Notes: generated from the letters alone by a model not told the origin. A stretch of 64,000 nt of DNA from Leifsonia sp. Leaf336 (GCF_001423695.1 NZ_LMOZ01000001.1:574829-638828); one strand, 5' to 3'. Counted from the stretch's first letter, positions 47,611-57,256 are shown. Made by a program: numbers and translations.

Positions 47611-47674
47611 GCATCAAGCCTGCTCATCTCCGGAGTTCCGTCCCAGAGGATGAGATCTACATGCATGCAAGCCT
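47609..47674 (-). promoter_or_regulatory. Paired ATGCAT-CAAGCCT elements upstream of XRE paralogue 3
   Basis: Plus-strand ATGCATCAAGCCT (47609-47621) and ATGCATGCAAGCCT (47661-47674) are near-identical and 52 bp apart, the first overlapping the start codon. They look like operator copies for an autoregulating small HTH protein. Confidence 0.45.
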
Positions 47675-47697
47675 CATGCTGTTCGACTCGCCGCGTC

Positions 47698-48666
47698 CTA
47701 GAGCTTGCGGAGCAGCACCGAGCTCACGGTGTGGTCGGCGTCCTTCCGAAGGACGAGTTTCGCGCGGGAGCGCGTCGGCCGGATGTTCTGAATCAGGTTG
47801 GGTTCGTTGATCGCCGACCAGATCGAAACCGCGCGCGCTCTGGCCTCGCTCTCGGTGAGCTGGGCGTACCGATGAAAGTACGACTTGGGATTCGCGAACG
47901 CGCCGCGCTGCAGCTTGAGGAAGCGCTCCTCGTACCAGTGGGCGATGTCACGGGTGCGGGCGTCGACATAGACGCTGAAGTCGAACAGATCGCTCACCGC
48001 GAGCCGGTTCCCGCCGCCGGCCGGTTGGAGGACGTTGAGGCCCTCGACGATGAGGACGTCGGGCCTCCGCACGACGATTTCGGCGTCGGGAACGATGTCG
48101 TAGCTGAGGTGCGAGTAGAACGGGGCGCGGACCTCCGGTGCGCCGCTCTTCACCTCGGTGACGAAGCGGAGCAGCGCGCGGCGGTCGTACGACTCCGGAA
48201 AGCCCTTGCGCTCCATGAGTCCGCGCCGTTCGAGCTCGGCGTTCGGCAGGAGGAACCCGTCCGTGGTGACCAGCTCGACGCGAGGCGTGTCGTCCCACCG
48301 CGAGAGCAGTTCACGCAGCAGGCGGGCGATGCTGGACTTGCCGACCGCGACCGAGCCGGCGACGCCGATCACGAACGGCGTCGGCTGAGCGCGTTCGCCC
48401 AGGAAGTCGCTGGTCACGCGGTGAAGCTGCTTGGTGCCGCCCACGTAGAGGTTGAGCAGACGGCTGAGCGGGAGGTAGACCTCCTCGACCTCGCGCAGGT
48501 CGAGCGGGTCGCCGAGACCCCGAAGCTGGACGATCTCGGTCTCTTTGAGCGGCAGGCGGGTGTTCTGCGCCAGCTCGGCCCAGTCGGTGCGGCTCAACTC
48601 CACAAAGGGGGTGCTGGATTCACCGTTCGCCGTGGATCCGCCGCGAGCGGCGCCGTTCTCAGCCAT
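47698..48666 (-). CDS. coaA: Pantothenate kinase, type I
   Basis: 322 residues. P-loop [17 protein letters not shown], substrate loops [17 protein letters not shown] and [15 protein letters not shown], and [10 protein letters not shown] identify CoaA, first committed step to coenzyme A. The N-terminus is Gly/Ser/Thr-rich for about 25 residues. ATG 48666 was chosen: a TAGACT box ends 8 nt upstream on this strand, suggesting a leaderless or near-leaderless message; TTG 48675 is possible. Confidence 0.95.
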   Translation of the reverse strand: MAENGAARGGSTANGESSTPFVELSRTDWAELAQNTRLPLKETEIVQLRGLGDPLDLREVEEVYLPLSRLLNLYVGGTKQLHRVTSDFLGERAQPTPFVIGVAGSVAVGKSSIARLLRELLSRWDDTPRVELVTTDGFLLPNAELERRGLMERKGFPESYDRRALLRFVTEVKSGAPEVRAPFYSHLSYDIVPDAEIVVRRPDVLIVEGLNVLQPAGGGNRLAVSDLFDFSVYVDARTRDIAHWYEERFLKLQRGAFANPKSYFHRYAQLTESEARARAVSIWSAINEPNLIQNIRPTRSRAKLVLRKDADHTVSSVLLRKL

Positions 48667-48674
48667 AGCCCTCA

Positions 48675-48680
48675 AGTCTA
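48675..48680 (-). promoter_or_regulatory. -10 box of coaA
   Basis: TAGACT on the minus strand, 8 nt before ATG 48666. Similar spacing to other leaderless genes in this window. Confidence 0.5.
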
Positions 48681-48721
48681 GACAGGCTCCAGCGTCGGGC
48701 CATTGTCACCGGACTTCGCGG

Positions 48722-50278
48722 CTACCTGGCCAGCGTGTACACGGTCAGCGGCGATCCGCCCACGGGGTAGCTCCAATGCGGCACGATATCGCCGTCGACG
48801 ACCCATGGGCCGGCCTCCCATTTGAGCAGGCGCGTCGACGAGGCGGTCGATTCCTCGGTGGTGACGGTCTGGGGCCAGATGAAGTAACCCGGCGCGAAGG
48901 CGGAGCTCAGGACCTGGGCAGGCAGGGACGTGTCCGCGGTGGCTGGCACGTCCGCGACGACCTTTCCCGTGGAGGCGTCGAGGTAGAGCGTGTGGCCCTT
49001 CTGCTGGCACAGGTACGGGATCACCAGGTCCGCGCCGACCTGCCGCGCTCCCTCGTTCGCGTTCAAGACGCCCGCGTCGACGACGTTGTTCGCCAGGTCG
49101 TATTTGCCCGTCCACGCGCTGACCTGCTGAATCGTCCAGCCGGTGCCCGTGTTCGTCCCGCTCGGACGAGCGATGAAGAGCTGCGTCGTCATGTCGGCGC
49201 CGGTGCCCGCGTGCTTGAAGTAAGAGATCACCGGGCGTCCTGATGCGTCGAATCCCAGCGCCATACCGGAGTCGTTGAGGAGGCCGCCGCCCTTGGGGAT
49301 GTTGTCGACGACCGGCCGGAGGTCGTTGTAGGTGAAGCTGGTGTTCGAGATCACCTCGCCCTTGATGTTCTTCCACACGTGCAGGTCGTCGCTCACGGCG
49401 TAGTCCACCTGGGAGTTGCTGTCGGCGCTGCCGTCGCCGCGCCAGGTCCAGATCATGTGGTAGCGCCCGTCGGGGCCCTTTTGAGGCACGGTTGGATACA
49501 CGCTCCACGTGGGGTTGGTGTACCAGCCGGCCCAGACCTTCGCCAGCCCTTGGTAGCCGGTTCCGGGGTTGGAGAGTTCCCACACCCGTTTCGCTGCGTC
49601 GAACTGATAGACGATCGTGTACGACGCCCCCGGCTGGCCGTGCGCATAGCGGAAGAAGAGCTGGCCGCCCACGCCCGTGTACAGCTCCGGGTACGACACC
49701 CAGTTCTCGAACGGCGTCCCGTTGTCCGTCCAGCTCGGGATCATCGACGCGGCTGTCAGCGTGCTCAGATCGCCAGGCCGGGTGGTCACCCAATAACGGA
49801 GCTTGTCGCTGTACTTGATACGCGCGACGACATGGAGATTGCCGTTCGTATCGAACGCGAGCGTCACGCTCGAGTGGGAGTCGTGCTGGAGCGTCGCTCC
49901 GAGGGGGTGCACAGTCCAGGCCGTCTCGTTCGCACCGCGCTTGGCCACAGTGAGGACGCGATTCGCGTCGAAGTAGCCGATATAGGTCGCGCCCGCGTGA
50001 TCCGCGATGGCCTGATGAGTGGCGTAGCCGGCCCAGGCGCGCGCCTGGTGTCCTGCGGCATCCGTGACGACGTCGGACGACGTGACGCGCCACGGTTTCG
50101 GCGCAGCTTGGATGGCGGCTGCCGTGCTCCGGTAATAGCTGCACGCAAGGTCTGATCGGGTCGGAGTCGGGTCGGCGGCCGTGGCTGGAGCCACCGCGGC
50201 TGCGATCATTCCGCCGGCGAGCGCCAGTGCGCACGCCGAGGAGACGAGTCGGAGTCGACCACGAACGAATCGGCGCAT
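48722..50278 (-). CDS. Secreted BNR-repeat-containing protein
   Basis: 518 residues. A signal peptide (basic MRRFVRGRLRL, hydrophobic core, cleavage after APATA) is followed by a beta-propeller-like protein matching the BNR_4 family, which includes polysaccharide lyases and proteins of carbohydrate loci. Recurrent features are SSVTLAFDTNGNLHVVARIK and GMALGFDASGRPVISYFKH. ATG 50278 was chosen because GGGGGA precedes it; an upstream ATG overlaps that site. A TATATA-type box lies about 25-32 bp upstream. Substrate unknown. Divergent from glmS. Confidence 0.75.
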   Translation of the reverse strand: MRRFVRGRLRLVSSACALALAGGMIAAAVAPATAADPTPTRSDLACSYYRSTAAAIQAAPKPWRVTSSDVVTDAAGHQARAWAGYATHQAIADHAGATYIGYFDANRVLTVAKRGANETAWTVHPLGATLQHDSHSSVTLAFDTNGNLHVVARIKYSDKLRYWVTTRPGDLSTLTAASMIPSWTDNGTPFENWVSYPELYTGVGGQLFFRYAHGQPGASYTIVYQFDAAKRVWELSNPGTGYQGLAKVWAGWYTNPTWSVYPTVPQKGPDGRYHMIWTWRGDGSADSNSQVDYAVSDDLHVWKNIKGEVISNTSFTYNDLRPVVDNIPKGGGLLNDSGMALGFDASGRPVISYFKHAGTGADMTTQLFIARPSGTNTGTGWTIQQVSAWTGKYDLANNVVDAGVLNANEGARQVGADLVIPYLCQQKGHTLYLDASTGKVVADVPATADTSLPAQVLSSAFAPGYFIWPQTVTTEESTASSTRLLKWEAGPWVVDGDIVPHWSYPVGGSPLTVYTLAR

Positions 50279-50367
50279 TGGTTCCCCCATTCGGTTGGTA
50301 TTGATATATAGCACACACATACAGCTCAGGCCAGTGCCTATCGGCCGCTTCGGTCGGAAGCGTCACG

Positions 50368-50373
50368 TAGAAT
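50368..50373 (+). promoter_or_regulatory. Leaderless -10 box of glmS
   Basis: TAGAAT ends 7 nt before the glmS ATG; no Shine-Dalgarno sequence between. Five of six bases match TATAAT. Confidence 0.65.
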
Positions 50374-50380
50374 CGAGCGC

Positions 50381-52231
50381 ATGTGTGGAATCGTGGGGTA
50401 CGTCGGTAGCGACCGGAGTCTGGAGGTGCTGCTGGGCGGCCTGAAGCGTCTGGAGTACCGCGGGTACGACTCCGCGGGCATCGCGGTCATCGACCCTGAC
50501 GGGCACCTGAGCACCGCCAAGAAGGCGGGCAAGCTCGCCGTGCTCTCCGACGACCTGGACGTCCACCCGATCCCGAACGGTGGAACGGGTATCGGACACA
50601 CCCGCTGGGCGACCCACGGAGGTCCGACCGACCGCAACGCCCACCCGCACCTCGGCGACGAGGGCCGGCTGGCCGTCATCCACAACGGCATCATCGAGAA
50701 CTTCGCCACGCTGAAGGACGAGCTCCTCGCCGACGGCTTCGCGTTCGAGTCCGAGACCGACACCGAGGTCGCCGCCGTGCTCCTCGGTCGTGAGTATCGC
50801 GCCACCGGCGACCTGAGCGAGGCCTTCCAGCGCGTCGTGTCGCGGCTCGAGGGCGCCTTCACTCTGCTCGCGCTCCACCAGGACCAGCCGCATGTGGTCG
50901 TCGGCGCCCGCCGCAACTCGCCGCTCGTGATCGGGCTCGGCGAGGGCGAGAACTTCCTCGGCTCCGACGTCGCCGCGTTCGTCGAGCACACCCGTCGCGC
51001 CGTCGCGATCGGCCAGGACCAGATCGTGACGATCACCCCCGCCTCGGTCACCGTCACCGACTTCGAGGGCGCTCCCGTCGAGGTCGAGCCCTTCGAGGTG
51101 GCCTGGGACGCCTCCGCCGCCGAGAAGGGCGGCTGGTCGTCGTTCATGGCCAAGGAGATCGCCGAAGAGCCCGACGCGGTCGCGAACACGCTGCGTCAGC
51201 GCATCGTCGACGGCACGGTTCACATCCCCGAGCTGGACGCGCTGGGCGACGGCTTCCTCGCCGGCATCGACCGCATCACGATCGTGGCCTGCGGCACCGC
51301 CGCCTATGCCGGTCTGGTCGGCAGCTACGCGATCGAGAAGTGGGCGCGGGTTCCGGTGACCGTGGAGCTCAGCCACGAGTTCCGTTACCGCGAGCCGGTC
51401 ATCACCGACGGCACGCTCGTCATCTCGATCAGCCAGTCCGGCGAGACGATGGACACCCTGATGGCGGTCAAGTACGCGCGCGACGCCGGCGCGAAGGCCA
51501 TCTCGGTCTGCAACACGCAGGGTGCGACCATCCCGCGCGAGTCGGACGCCGCGCTGTACACGCACGCGGGTCCCGAGGTCGCTGTCGCCTCCACCAAGGC
51601 CTTCGTGGCCCAGATCACGGCGCTGTACCTGTTCGGCCTCCACCTCGCCCGCGTGCGCGGCACGTTGTCGGCCGCCCAGCAGCGCGATGCCGTCGCCGAA
51701 CTGCTGGCCGTGCCGGAGAAGATCGCCACCGTCCTCGAGTCGCACGCCACGATCGCCCAGCTCGCGCACTGGATGTCCGACACCCGCTCGGTGCTGTTCC
51801 TCGGCCGGCACGTCGGTTACCCGATCGCGCTCGAGGGTGCGCTGAAGCTCAAGGAGCTCGCGTACATCCACGCGGAAGGGTTCGCCGCCGGCGAGCTCAA
51901 GCACGGCCCGATCGCCCTCATCGAGCCGGGCCAGCCCGTGTTCGTGGTCGTCCCGAGCCCGCGCTGGTCCGACGAGCTGCACAAGAAGGTCGTCTCCAAC
52001 ATCCAGGAGATCCGCGCCCGCGGCGCCCGGATCATCGCGATCGCCGAGGCCGGAGACGCCGCGGTGCTGCCGTTCGCCGACGAGGTCATCCGCATCCCGC
52101 TCGCCGCTCCGCTGTTCGAGCCGCTGCTCTCGGTCGTCCCGCTCCAGATCTTCGCGATGGAGCTCTCGGCGGCCAAGGGCCTCGACGTCGACCAGCCGCG
52201 CAACCTGGCCAAGTCCGTCACCGTCGAGTAG
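50381..52231 (+). CDS. glmS: Glutamine-fructose-6-phosphate aminotransferase
   Basis: 616 residues. Nucleophile Cys2 in MCGIVGYVGSDRSLEVLLGG-type class II glutaminase domain, two SIS domains (GTAAYAGLVGSYAIEKWARV, ISQSGETMDTLMAV) and terminal DVDQPRNLAKSVTVE. Makes glucosamine-6-P, feeding glmM. Leaderless start is likely. No glmS ribozyme was seen in the 102-bp upstream gap, which is shared with the divergent BNR gene. Confidence 0.97.
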   Translation: MCGIVGYVGSDRSLEVLLGGLKRLEYRGYDSAGIAVIDPDGHLSTAKKAGKLAVLSDDLDVHPIPNGGTGIGHTRWATHGGPTDRNAHPHLGDEGRLAVIHNGIIENFATLKDELLADGFAFESETDTEVAAVLLGREYRATGDLSEAFQRVVSRLEGAFTLLALHQDQPHVVVGARRNSPLVIGLGEGENFLGSDVAAFVEHTRRAVAIGQDQIVTITPASVTVTDFEGAPVEVEPFEVAWDASAAEKGGWSSFMAKEIAEEPDAVANTLRQRIVDGTVHIPELDALGDGFLAGIDRITIVACGTAAYAGLVGSYAIEKWARVPVTVELSHEFRYREPVITDGTLVISISQSGETMDTLMAVKYARDAGAKAISVCNTQGATIPRESDAALYTHAGPEVAVASTKAFVAQITALYLFGLHLARVRGTLSAAQQRDAVAELLAVPEKIATVLESHATIAQLAHWMSDTRSVLFLGRHVGYPIALEGALKLKELAYIHAEGFAAGELKHGPIALIEPGQPVFVVVPSPRWSDELHKKVVSNIQEIRARGARIIAIAEAGDAAVLPFADEVIRIPLAAPLFEPLLSVVPLQIFAMELSAAKGLDVDQPRNLAKSVTVE

Positions 52232-52238
52232 GAGTGTC

Positions 52239-52592
52239 GTGATCGCCGGCATCGGGGTCGACGTCGTCGACCTGGCGCGCTTCGAGCGATCGCTGAGCCG
52301 CACGCCGAAACTGCGTGAGCGCCTGTTCACCGAGGCCGAGCGCGGCTTGCCCGTGCACTCGCTCGCCGCGCGGTTCGCGGCGAAGGAGGCGCTGATCAAG
52401 GCGCTCGGCGGCTCCGAGGGCGTGCGCTGGCACGACATGGAGATCGTTCCCGACGAAGAGAGGAACCCGGGGTTCGTGCTGCACAACGTGGTCCGTCGTC
52501 AGGTCGCCGAACGCGGGATCGCGCACATCCACGTCTCGATGTCGCACGATGCCGGTATCGCGACCGCGTTCGTGGTGCTGGAGGGCGCATGA
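52239..52592 (+). CDS. acpS: Holo-acyl-carrier-protein synthase
   Basis: 117 residues. Metal ligands in GIGVDVVDLARFERSL (Asp) and AARFAAKEALIKALGG (Glu) define AcpS-type phosphopantetheinyl transferases, which use the CoA ultimately produced via coaA. GTG 52239 with AGGAGTG upstream, 7 bp after glmS; overlaps alr by four. Confidence 0.95.
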   Translation: MIAGIGVDVVDLARFERSLSRTPKLRERLFTEAERGLPVHSLAARFAAKEALIKALGGSEGVRWHDMEIVPDEERNPGFVLHNVVRRQVAERGIAHIHVSMSHDAGIATAFVVLEGA

Positions 52593-53710
52593 CCGCCGCG
52601 TTCCGTGAGGCGGTCATCGACCTCGACGCCGTCACCGCCAACGTGCGGCGCCTGCGTGAGATCGTCGGAACCCCGCACGCGATGGTCGTCGTCAAGGCGA
52701 ACGCATACGGTCACGGCGCCATCGAGTGCGCCAGGGCGGCGCTGGCCGGAGGCGCGGACTGGCTCGGTGTCGCCGAGATCGCCGAGGCTCTCCAGCTGCG
52801 GGCCTCCGGCATCGAGGCGCCGGTGCTGGCCTGGCTGCACGACCCCGACGAGGACTTCGTCCAGGCGGTCGCAGCGGGCGTCGACGTGGGCATCTCGTCG
52901 CTGGCCCAGTTGGAGGCTGCAGCGGCGGCGGGAACGCCCGACGCGCCGGCGTTCGTCCAGCTGAAGATCGAGACCGGGCTCAGCCGCAACGGCATCCCCG
53001 CCTCGGCGTGGGAGGGCGCCGTCGCCCGCGCGCGCGAGCTCGAAGAGACCGGCGTCCTGGTGGTGCGCGGCGTCTTCAGCCACCTCTCCAACGCGTCGCC
53101 CGAGGACGACCGCGCGGCGATCGCGGTGTTCGAACGCGGCCTGGAACAGGCCGAAGCGGTCGGCCTCCGCCCCGAGCTGCGCCACATCGCGGCCAGCGCC
53201 GCGGCCCTGAGCCTGCCGGAGTCACGATTCGACCTGGTCCGCCTCGGTCTGGCCGCCTACGGCCTGAGCCCGTTCGGGGCGGAATCGGCCGCCGAGCTCG
53301 GGCTGCGGCCGGCGATGACCCTGCGCGGGCAGGTCGCGGCCGTCCGTCGGGTGCCGGCCGACACCGGCGTGTCCTACGACTACACGTATCGGACGGCCGA
53401 CGAGACGACGTTGGTGCTGGTCCCGCTGGGTTACGCCGAGGGCATCCCGCGGCACGCCTCCGGCCGCGGTCCGGTATCGATCGCCGGGCAGCGCTATCGC
53501 ATAGCCGGCCGGGTCGCGATGGACCAGTTCGTCGTCGATGTCGGAGACGCGGAGGTCGCCGTGGGCGACGAGGTCGTGCTCTTCGGCGATCCCGCAACCG
53601 GGGTGCCGGGTGCGGACGACTGGGCGGACGCCGCGGACACCATCAGCTACGAGATCGTCACGCGGCTGGGAGGTCGGCTGCGACGCAGTTACCGCGGGGC
53701 GTCGGCATGA
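52589..53710 (+). CDS. alr: Alanine racemase
   Basis: 373 residues, PLP fold III. Lys36 in VVVKANAYGHGAIE binds PLP, and Tyr in GVSYDYTYRT is the second catalytic base. Provides D-alanine for peptidoglycan. ATG overlaps acpS by four bases, and the stop overlaps tsaE. Confidence 0.97.
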   Translation: MTAAFREAVIDLDAVTANVRRLREIVGTPHAMVVVKANAYGHGAIECARAALAGGADWLGVAEIAEALQLRASGIEAPVLAWLHDPDEDFVQAVAAGVDVGISSLAQLEAAAAAGTPDAPAFVQLKIETGLSRNGIPASAWEGAVARARELEETGVLVVRGVFSHLSNASPEDDRAAIAVFERGLEQAEAVGLRPELRHIAASAAALSLPESRFDLVRLGLAAYGLSPFGAESAAELGLRPAMTLRGQVAAVRRVPADTGVSYDYTYRTADETTLVLVPLGYAEGIPRHASGRGPVSIAGQRYRIAGRVAMDQFVVDVGDAEVAVGDEVVLFGDPATGVPGADDWADAADTISYEIVTRLGGRLRRSYRGASA

Positions 53711-54195
53711 GCGCACGCGTGCTGATCGACCGCACGGTCGCGACCAGTGAAGACATGCACGCGCTGGGCGTCGAGCTCGCACGACTGCTGCGCGCGGGCG
53801 ACCTCCTGGTGCTGACGGGCCCGCTGGGCGCAGGCAAGACCACCCTCACCCGCGGCATCGGCGACGGCCTGGAGGTGCGCGGGCCGGTCACGAGCCCGAC
53901 GTTCGTCCTCGCGCGGACGCATCCCAGCCTCGTCGCAGGCGTGCCTCTCGTGCACGTGGACGCCTACCGGCTCTCCAGCGCCCTGGAGCTCGACGACCTC
54001 GACATCGACTTCGCACGCTCGGTCGTCGTGGTCGAGTGGGGCGGCGGCATGCTCGACGGCGTCGCGGAGTCGTGGCTGGAGATCGAGATCGTGCGGCCGA
54101 CCGGCGCCTCCGAGGGCGACGCCGACCCGGAGTCCGACGCGGACGAGCCGCGCACGGTGACCGTCACCGGATTCGGGCCGCGCTGGCTGTCCTGA
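53707..54195 (+). CDS. tsaE: tRNA t6A biosynthesis ATPase TsaE
   Basis: 162 residues. Walker A GPLGAGKTTL (residues 38-47), SPTFVLARTH and the HVDAYRL-x6-ELDDLDI region are TsaE signatures. Cycles the TsaB-TsaD complex in threonylcarbamoyladenosine synthesis at A37. The acidic C-terminal insert (EGDADPESDADEP) is longer than usual. Overlaps alr by four. Confidence 0.95.
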   Translation: MSARVLIDRTVATSEDMHALGVELARLLRAGDLLVLTGPLGAGKTTLTRGIGDGLEVRGPVTSPTFVLARTHPSLVAGVPLVHVDAYRLSSALELDDLDIDFARSVVVVEWGGGMLDGVAESWLEIEIVRPTGASEGDADPESDADEPRTVTVTGFGPRWLS

Positions 54196-54203
54196 CCACC
54201 GCT

Positions 54204-54209
54204 TAGGCT
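54204..54209 (+). promoter_or_regulatory. Leaderless -10 box of tsaB
   Basis: TAGGCT ends 6 nt before ATG 54216, 8 bp after the tsaE stop. An internal promoter for tsaB-rimI-tsaD is inferred. Confidence 0.6.
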
Positions 54210-54215
54210 GGAGTC

Positions 54216-54836
54216 ATGCTGCTCGCCATCGACACCTCCGCCGGCACGAGCGTCGCCGTCGTCGACCGCGACGGCGGGATCCTGGCCGAAGTGGGGGAGA
54301 CGGACACCATGCGGCACGCGGAGGTCGTCGGCGACCTCATCCGTGCGGCGCTGGAGGCCTCCGGCACGAGCGTCGCGGCGTTGTCCGGCGTCGTGGCGGG
54401 CATGGGCCCCGGCCCGTTCACCGGGCTGCGGGTCGGCATCGCCGCCGCCACCGCGTTCGCGTTCGGCGCCGGGCGGCCGCTCGTGCCGGTCGTCAGCCAT
54501 GACGCCGTCGCCTACGAGCGTTATCTCGCCGGTCACACCGAGCCGCTGCTCGTCGTCACAGACGCCCGGCGGCGCGAGCGGTACTGGACGGCGTACTCCG
54601 GCGTGGACGAGCACGGCCTCCCGGTGCGGCTGGACGGCCCCGGCCTCGCCAAGCCCGACGACCTCCCGCACACCGACCTCCCCCGCGAGGACGCCGTGGA
54701 GGTGTCGGCCGGCCTGCTCGGGATGATCGCGGAGCTGCGGTTCGCGGCGGGCCTCCCGTTCGACCGGAACGAACCTCTCTACCTGCGTTCTCCCGACGTC
54801 ACGCTGTCGCCCGGCCCCAAGCGGGTGAGCGCGTGA
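54216..54836 (+). CDS. tsaB: tRNA t6A biosynthesis protein TsaB
   Basis: 206 residues of the ASKHA fold: LLAIDTSAGTSVAVVDRDGG, MRHAEVVGDLIRAALEASG, GMGPGPFTGLRVGIAAATAF. Forms the complex with TsaD and TsaE. Apparent leaderless start. Overlaps rimI by four bases. Confidence 0.95.
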   Translation: MLLAIDTSAGTSVAVVDRDGGILAEVGETDTMRHAEVVGDLIRAALEASGTSVAALSGVVAGMGPGPFTGLRVGIAAATAFAFGAGRPLVPVVSHDAVAYERYLAGHTEPLLVVTDARRRERYWTAYSGVDEHGLPVRLDGPGLAKPDDLPHTDLPREDAVEVSAGLLGMIAELRFAAGLPFDRNEPLYLRSPDVTLSPGPKRVSA

Positions 54837-55357
54837 CCGAGCAGCCCTCTGCGCACGAGAGTGCCGGGAGTGCCGGGTCGTGGCAGCTGCGTCGTGCGAC
54901 CGAACGCGACCTCGACGCGATCATGGACATCGAGCGCTCCACGTTCGTCACCGACGCGTGGTCGGTGGACACGATGCGATCCGAGCTGACCGGCCCGCAC
55001 GGGTACTACCTCGTGGCGGTGCCGGTCGACGGCACCGACCGCGTCGAAGGGTACGGCGGTCTGCTGGCCCCGCGCGGCGCAGGCGAGGGTGACATCCAGA
55101 CCATCGCCGTCGTGCCCGGCGCACGCCGGCACGGTCTCGGGCGGGCGCTCATGCTGGCGCTGATCGGCGAGGCGCGGCATCGCGGCGCCACCGAGGTGTT
55201 CCTCGAGGTGCGGGCCGACAATCCCGGCGCCCAGACCCTCTACCGCACTCTCGGCTTCGAGGAGATCGGCGTGCGCCCCCACTACTACCAGCCCGACGGG
55301 GTGGATGCGATCGTCATGCGCCTCTCCGTCCCGACACCGGAGACCACGATCGCATGA
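54833..55357 (+). CDS. rimI: Ribosomal-protein-alanine N-acetyltransferase RimI
   Basis: 174 residues, single GNAT domain: [19 protein letters not shown], the acetyl-CoA loop [20 protein letters not shown], and [20 protein letters not shown]. By family, acetylates the N-terminus of S18. Located as usual between tsaB and tsaD; a 20-residue Ser/Gly-rich N-terminus precedes the domain. Overlaps both neighbours by four bases. Confidence 0.93.
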   Translation: MTEQPSAHESAGSAGSWQLRRATERDLDAIMDIERSTFVTDAWSVDTMRSELTGPHGYYLVAVPVDGTDRVEGYGGLLAPRGAGEGDIQTIAVVPGARRHGLGRALMLALIGEARHRGATEVFLEVRADNPGAQTLYRTLGFEEIGVRPHYYQPDGVDAIVMRLSVPTPETTIA

Positions 55358-56469
55358 ACGGCAGCCCTTCCCACGTCGCGGCGGACGGTGCCGGGCCGCT
55401 CGTGCTCGGCATCGAGACCTCCTGCGACGAGACCGGCGTCGGCATCGTGCGCGGCACGACCCTGCTCTCCAATACGATCGCCTCGTCGATGGAGGAGCAC
55501 GCGCGTTACGGCGGCGTCGTTCCGGAGGTTGCGGCCCGCGCGCACCTGGAGGCGCTCACCCCCACCCTCCGCACCGCTGTCGAGGACGCCGGAATCGAAC
55601 TGGCCGACCTGGACGCCATCGCCGTCACGAGCGGTCCCGGCCTGTCGGGCGCGCTGATGGTCGGTGTCGGCGCTGCCAAGGCGCTCGCCCTGTCGCTCGG
55701 AAAGCCGCTGTACGCGGTCAACCACCTCGTCGGCCACGTCGGGGCCGACGTCCTCGACGCCGGCGGAGGTCCGGGGCACCCCGTCGAGGTGCCGACGGTC
55801 GCGCTCCTGGTCTCCGGAGGGCACACCTCGCTGCTGCTCGTCCGCGACCTGGTGTCGGACGTGGAGCTGCTGGGCGAGACGATCGACGATGCGGCGGGCG
55901 AGGCGTTCGACAAGGTGGCGCGGGTCCTCGGCCTCCCGTACCCGGGCGGCCCGCAGATCGACCGTGTCGCCGCGGACGGCGACCCGCGCGCGATCCGCTT
56001 CCCGCGTGGACTCACCAAGCCCAAAGATCTGGAGCGGCACCGCTACGACTTCTCGTTCTCCGGACTCAAGACCGCCGTTGCCCGCTGGGTGGAGCAGCGC
56101 CAGGACGCCGGCGAAGAGGTACCGGTCGCCGACGTCGCGGCCTCGTTCCGCGAAGCGGTCGCCGACGTGCTGCTCACCAAGGCGATCGCGGCGTGCCTCG
56201 ACTACGGTGTTCCGCGCCTGCTGCTCGGCGGCGGGGTCGTCGCGAACGCGCGGGTGCGTCAACTCGCCGTGCAGCGGGCGGCGGAGGCCGGCGTGACCCT
56301 GCGCATCCCCGCCCTGTCGCTGTGCACCGACAACGGCGCGATGATCGCGGCGCTCGGCGCGCAGCTCATCATGGCCGGCCGGGAGCCCAGCCGGCTGGAC
56401 TTCGGCGCCGACTCGACCCTGCCCGTGACCGACATCCAGGTGGCCGCGGAGGGCGGAGCCGCCGCCTGA
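55354..56469 (+). CDS. tsaD: tRNA t6A transferase TsaD
   Basis: 371 residues. [17 protein letters not shown], metal-ligand motif [28 protein letters not shown] and [13 protein letters not shown] are diagnostic. Transfers threonylcarbamoyl to A37 of ANN-decoding tRNAs. An N-terminal extension of about 14 residues and a C-terminal Ala/Gly tail flank the core. Confidence 0.97.
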   Translation: MNGSPSHVAADGAGPLVLGIETSCDETGVGIVRGTTLLSNTIASSMEEHARYGGVVPEVAARAHLEALTPTLRTAVEDAGIELADLDAIAVTSGPGLSGALMVGVGAAKALALSLGKPLYAVNHLVGHVGADVLDAGGGPGHPVEVPTVALLVSGGHTSLLLVRDLVSDVELLGETIDDAAGEAFDKVARVLGLPYPGGPQIDRVAADGDPRAIRFPRGLTKPKDLERHRYDFSFSGLKTAVARWVEQRQDAGEEVPVADVAASFREAVADVLLTKAIAACLDYGVPRLLLGGGVVANARVRQLAVQRAAEAGVTLRIPALSLCTDNGAMIAALGAQLIMAGREPSRLDFGADSTLPVTDIQVAAEGGAAA

Positions 56470-56509
56470 CCTCCGGTGCGCCCGGTCTCGCGCGGAATGG
56501 CGCGGGACG

Positions 56510-56538
56510 TTGACACGTCGGTGGCCCACTGCGACGAT
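56510..56538 (+). promoter_or_regulatory. Candidate promoter of the QQPYG-repeat protein
   Basis: TTGACA (56510-56515, consensus), 17 bp, GACGAT (56533-56538, weak). Confidence 0.5.
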
Positions 56539-56590
56539 TGATCCAGTACAGCATTTTCTCAGGAAGCCACCAGAGAGGGAGATGGGCACA

Positions 56591-57256
56591 ATGTCCGATC
56601 CGAACACCCCGTCAGGCGCGACAGAGCCCGAAGGAACGGAAGGAACGCCCGCTCAGCCGGTTCCGCCGTCGTCCGACGTCCCCGCACCGGCCCCGGACGG
56701 TGTCCCGCCGGTTCCTCCGGTCGCGCCGCCCGCGCCTCCTGTGCCGCCGGCAGCGCCCGGGTACGGCGCTCCGCAGCAGCCATACGGCCAGCAGCCTCCC
56801 CAGCCCCAGCAGCCGTACGGGCAGCAGCCGCAGCAGCCGTACGGCCAGCCGCAGCAGCCCTACGGCCAGCCGCAGCAGCCATACGGCCAGCAGCCCCAGC
56901 AGCCGTACGGGCAGCAGCCGCCCGCGCCAGGTTACGGTCAGCCCGCCTATGGGCAGCCCGCTCCCGGCTACGCCCAGCCTTACGGGCAGCCGGCTGCGAA
57001 GTCGCCGATCCTCAGCATCCTGTCGCTCGTCGGCGGCATCGTCGGCATCGTCCTGACGTTCGCGTGGGGAATCGGGTTCCTCTTCGGAGTCGCCGCGATC
57101 GTCCTCGGATTCATCGGACGCAACAAGGAGCCGCAGGCCAAGGGATTCTGGCTGACCGGCATCATCCTCGGCTTCGTCAGCGTGGTCATCGCGATCATCT
57201 TCTGGATCGTCCTGGGCATCATCCTCGCGAACATCAACGCGACCTACCGGTACTGA
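56591..57256 (+). CDS. Membrane protein with QQPYG repeats (DUF4190-like)
   Basis: 221 residues. Pro/Ala-rich N-terminus, then about ten [12 protein letters not shown] units (residues 60-130), then two membrane helices ([20 protein letters not shown] and [20 protein letters not shown]) with a basic loop, resembling DUF4190. ATG 56591 with AGGGAG about 10 nt upstream; ATG 56582 is possible. Such proteins occur widely in Actinobacteria, without an assigned function. Confidence 0.75.
   Translation: MSDPNTPSGATEPEGTEGTPAQPVPPSSDVPAPAPDGVPPVPPVAPPAPPVPPAAPGYGAPQQPYGQQPPQPQQPYGQQPQQPYGQPQQPYGQPQQPYGQQPQQPYGQQPPAPGYGQPAYGQPAPGYAQPYGQPAAKSPILSILSLVGGIVGIVLTFAWGIGFLFGVAAIVLGFIGRNKEPQAKGFWLTGIILGFVSVVIAIIFWIVLGIILANINATYRY
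56770..56935 (+). repeat. QQPYG-coding minisatellite
   Basis: Degenerate 15-24-bp units (CAGCAGCC-TACGG) repeat about nine times in frame. Length polymorphism between strains is likely. Confidence 0.8.

Noticed and set aside
50279-50380. glmS ribozyme
   Set aside because: The gap to the divergent gene is only 102 bp, with a -10 box 7 nt before the start codon, leaving no room for a transcribed ribozyme.
56770-56935. CRISPR array
   Set aside because: Repeats are short, degenerate, in frame and lack unique spacers; they encode QQPYG.
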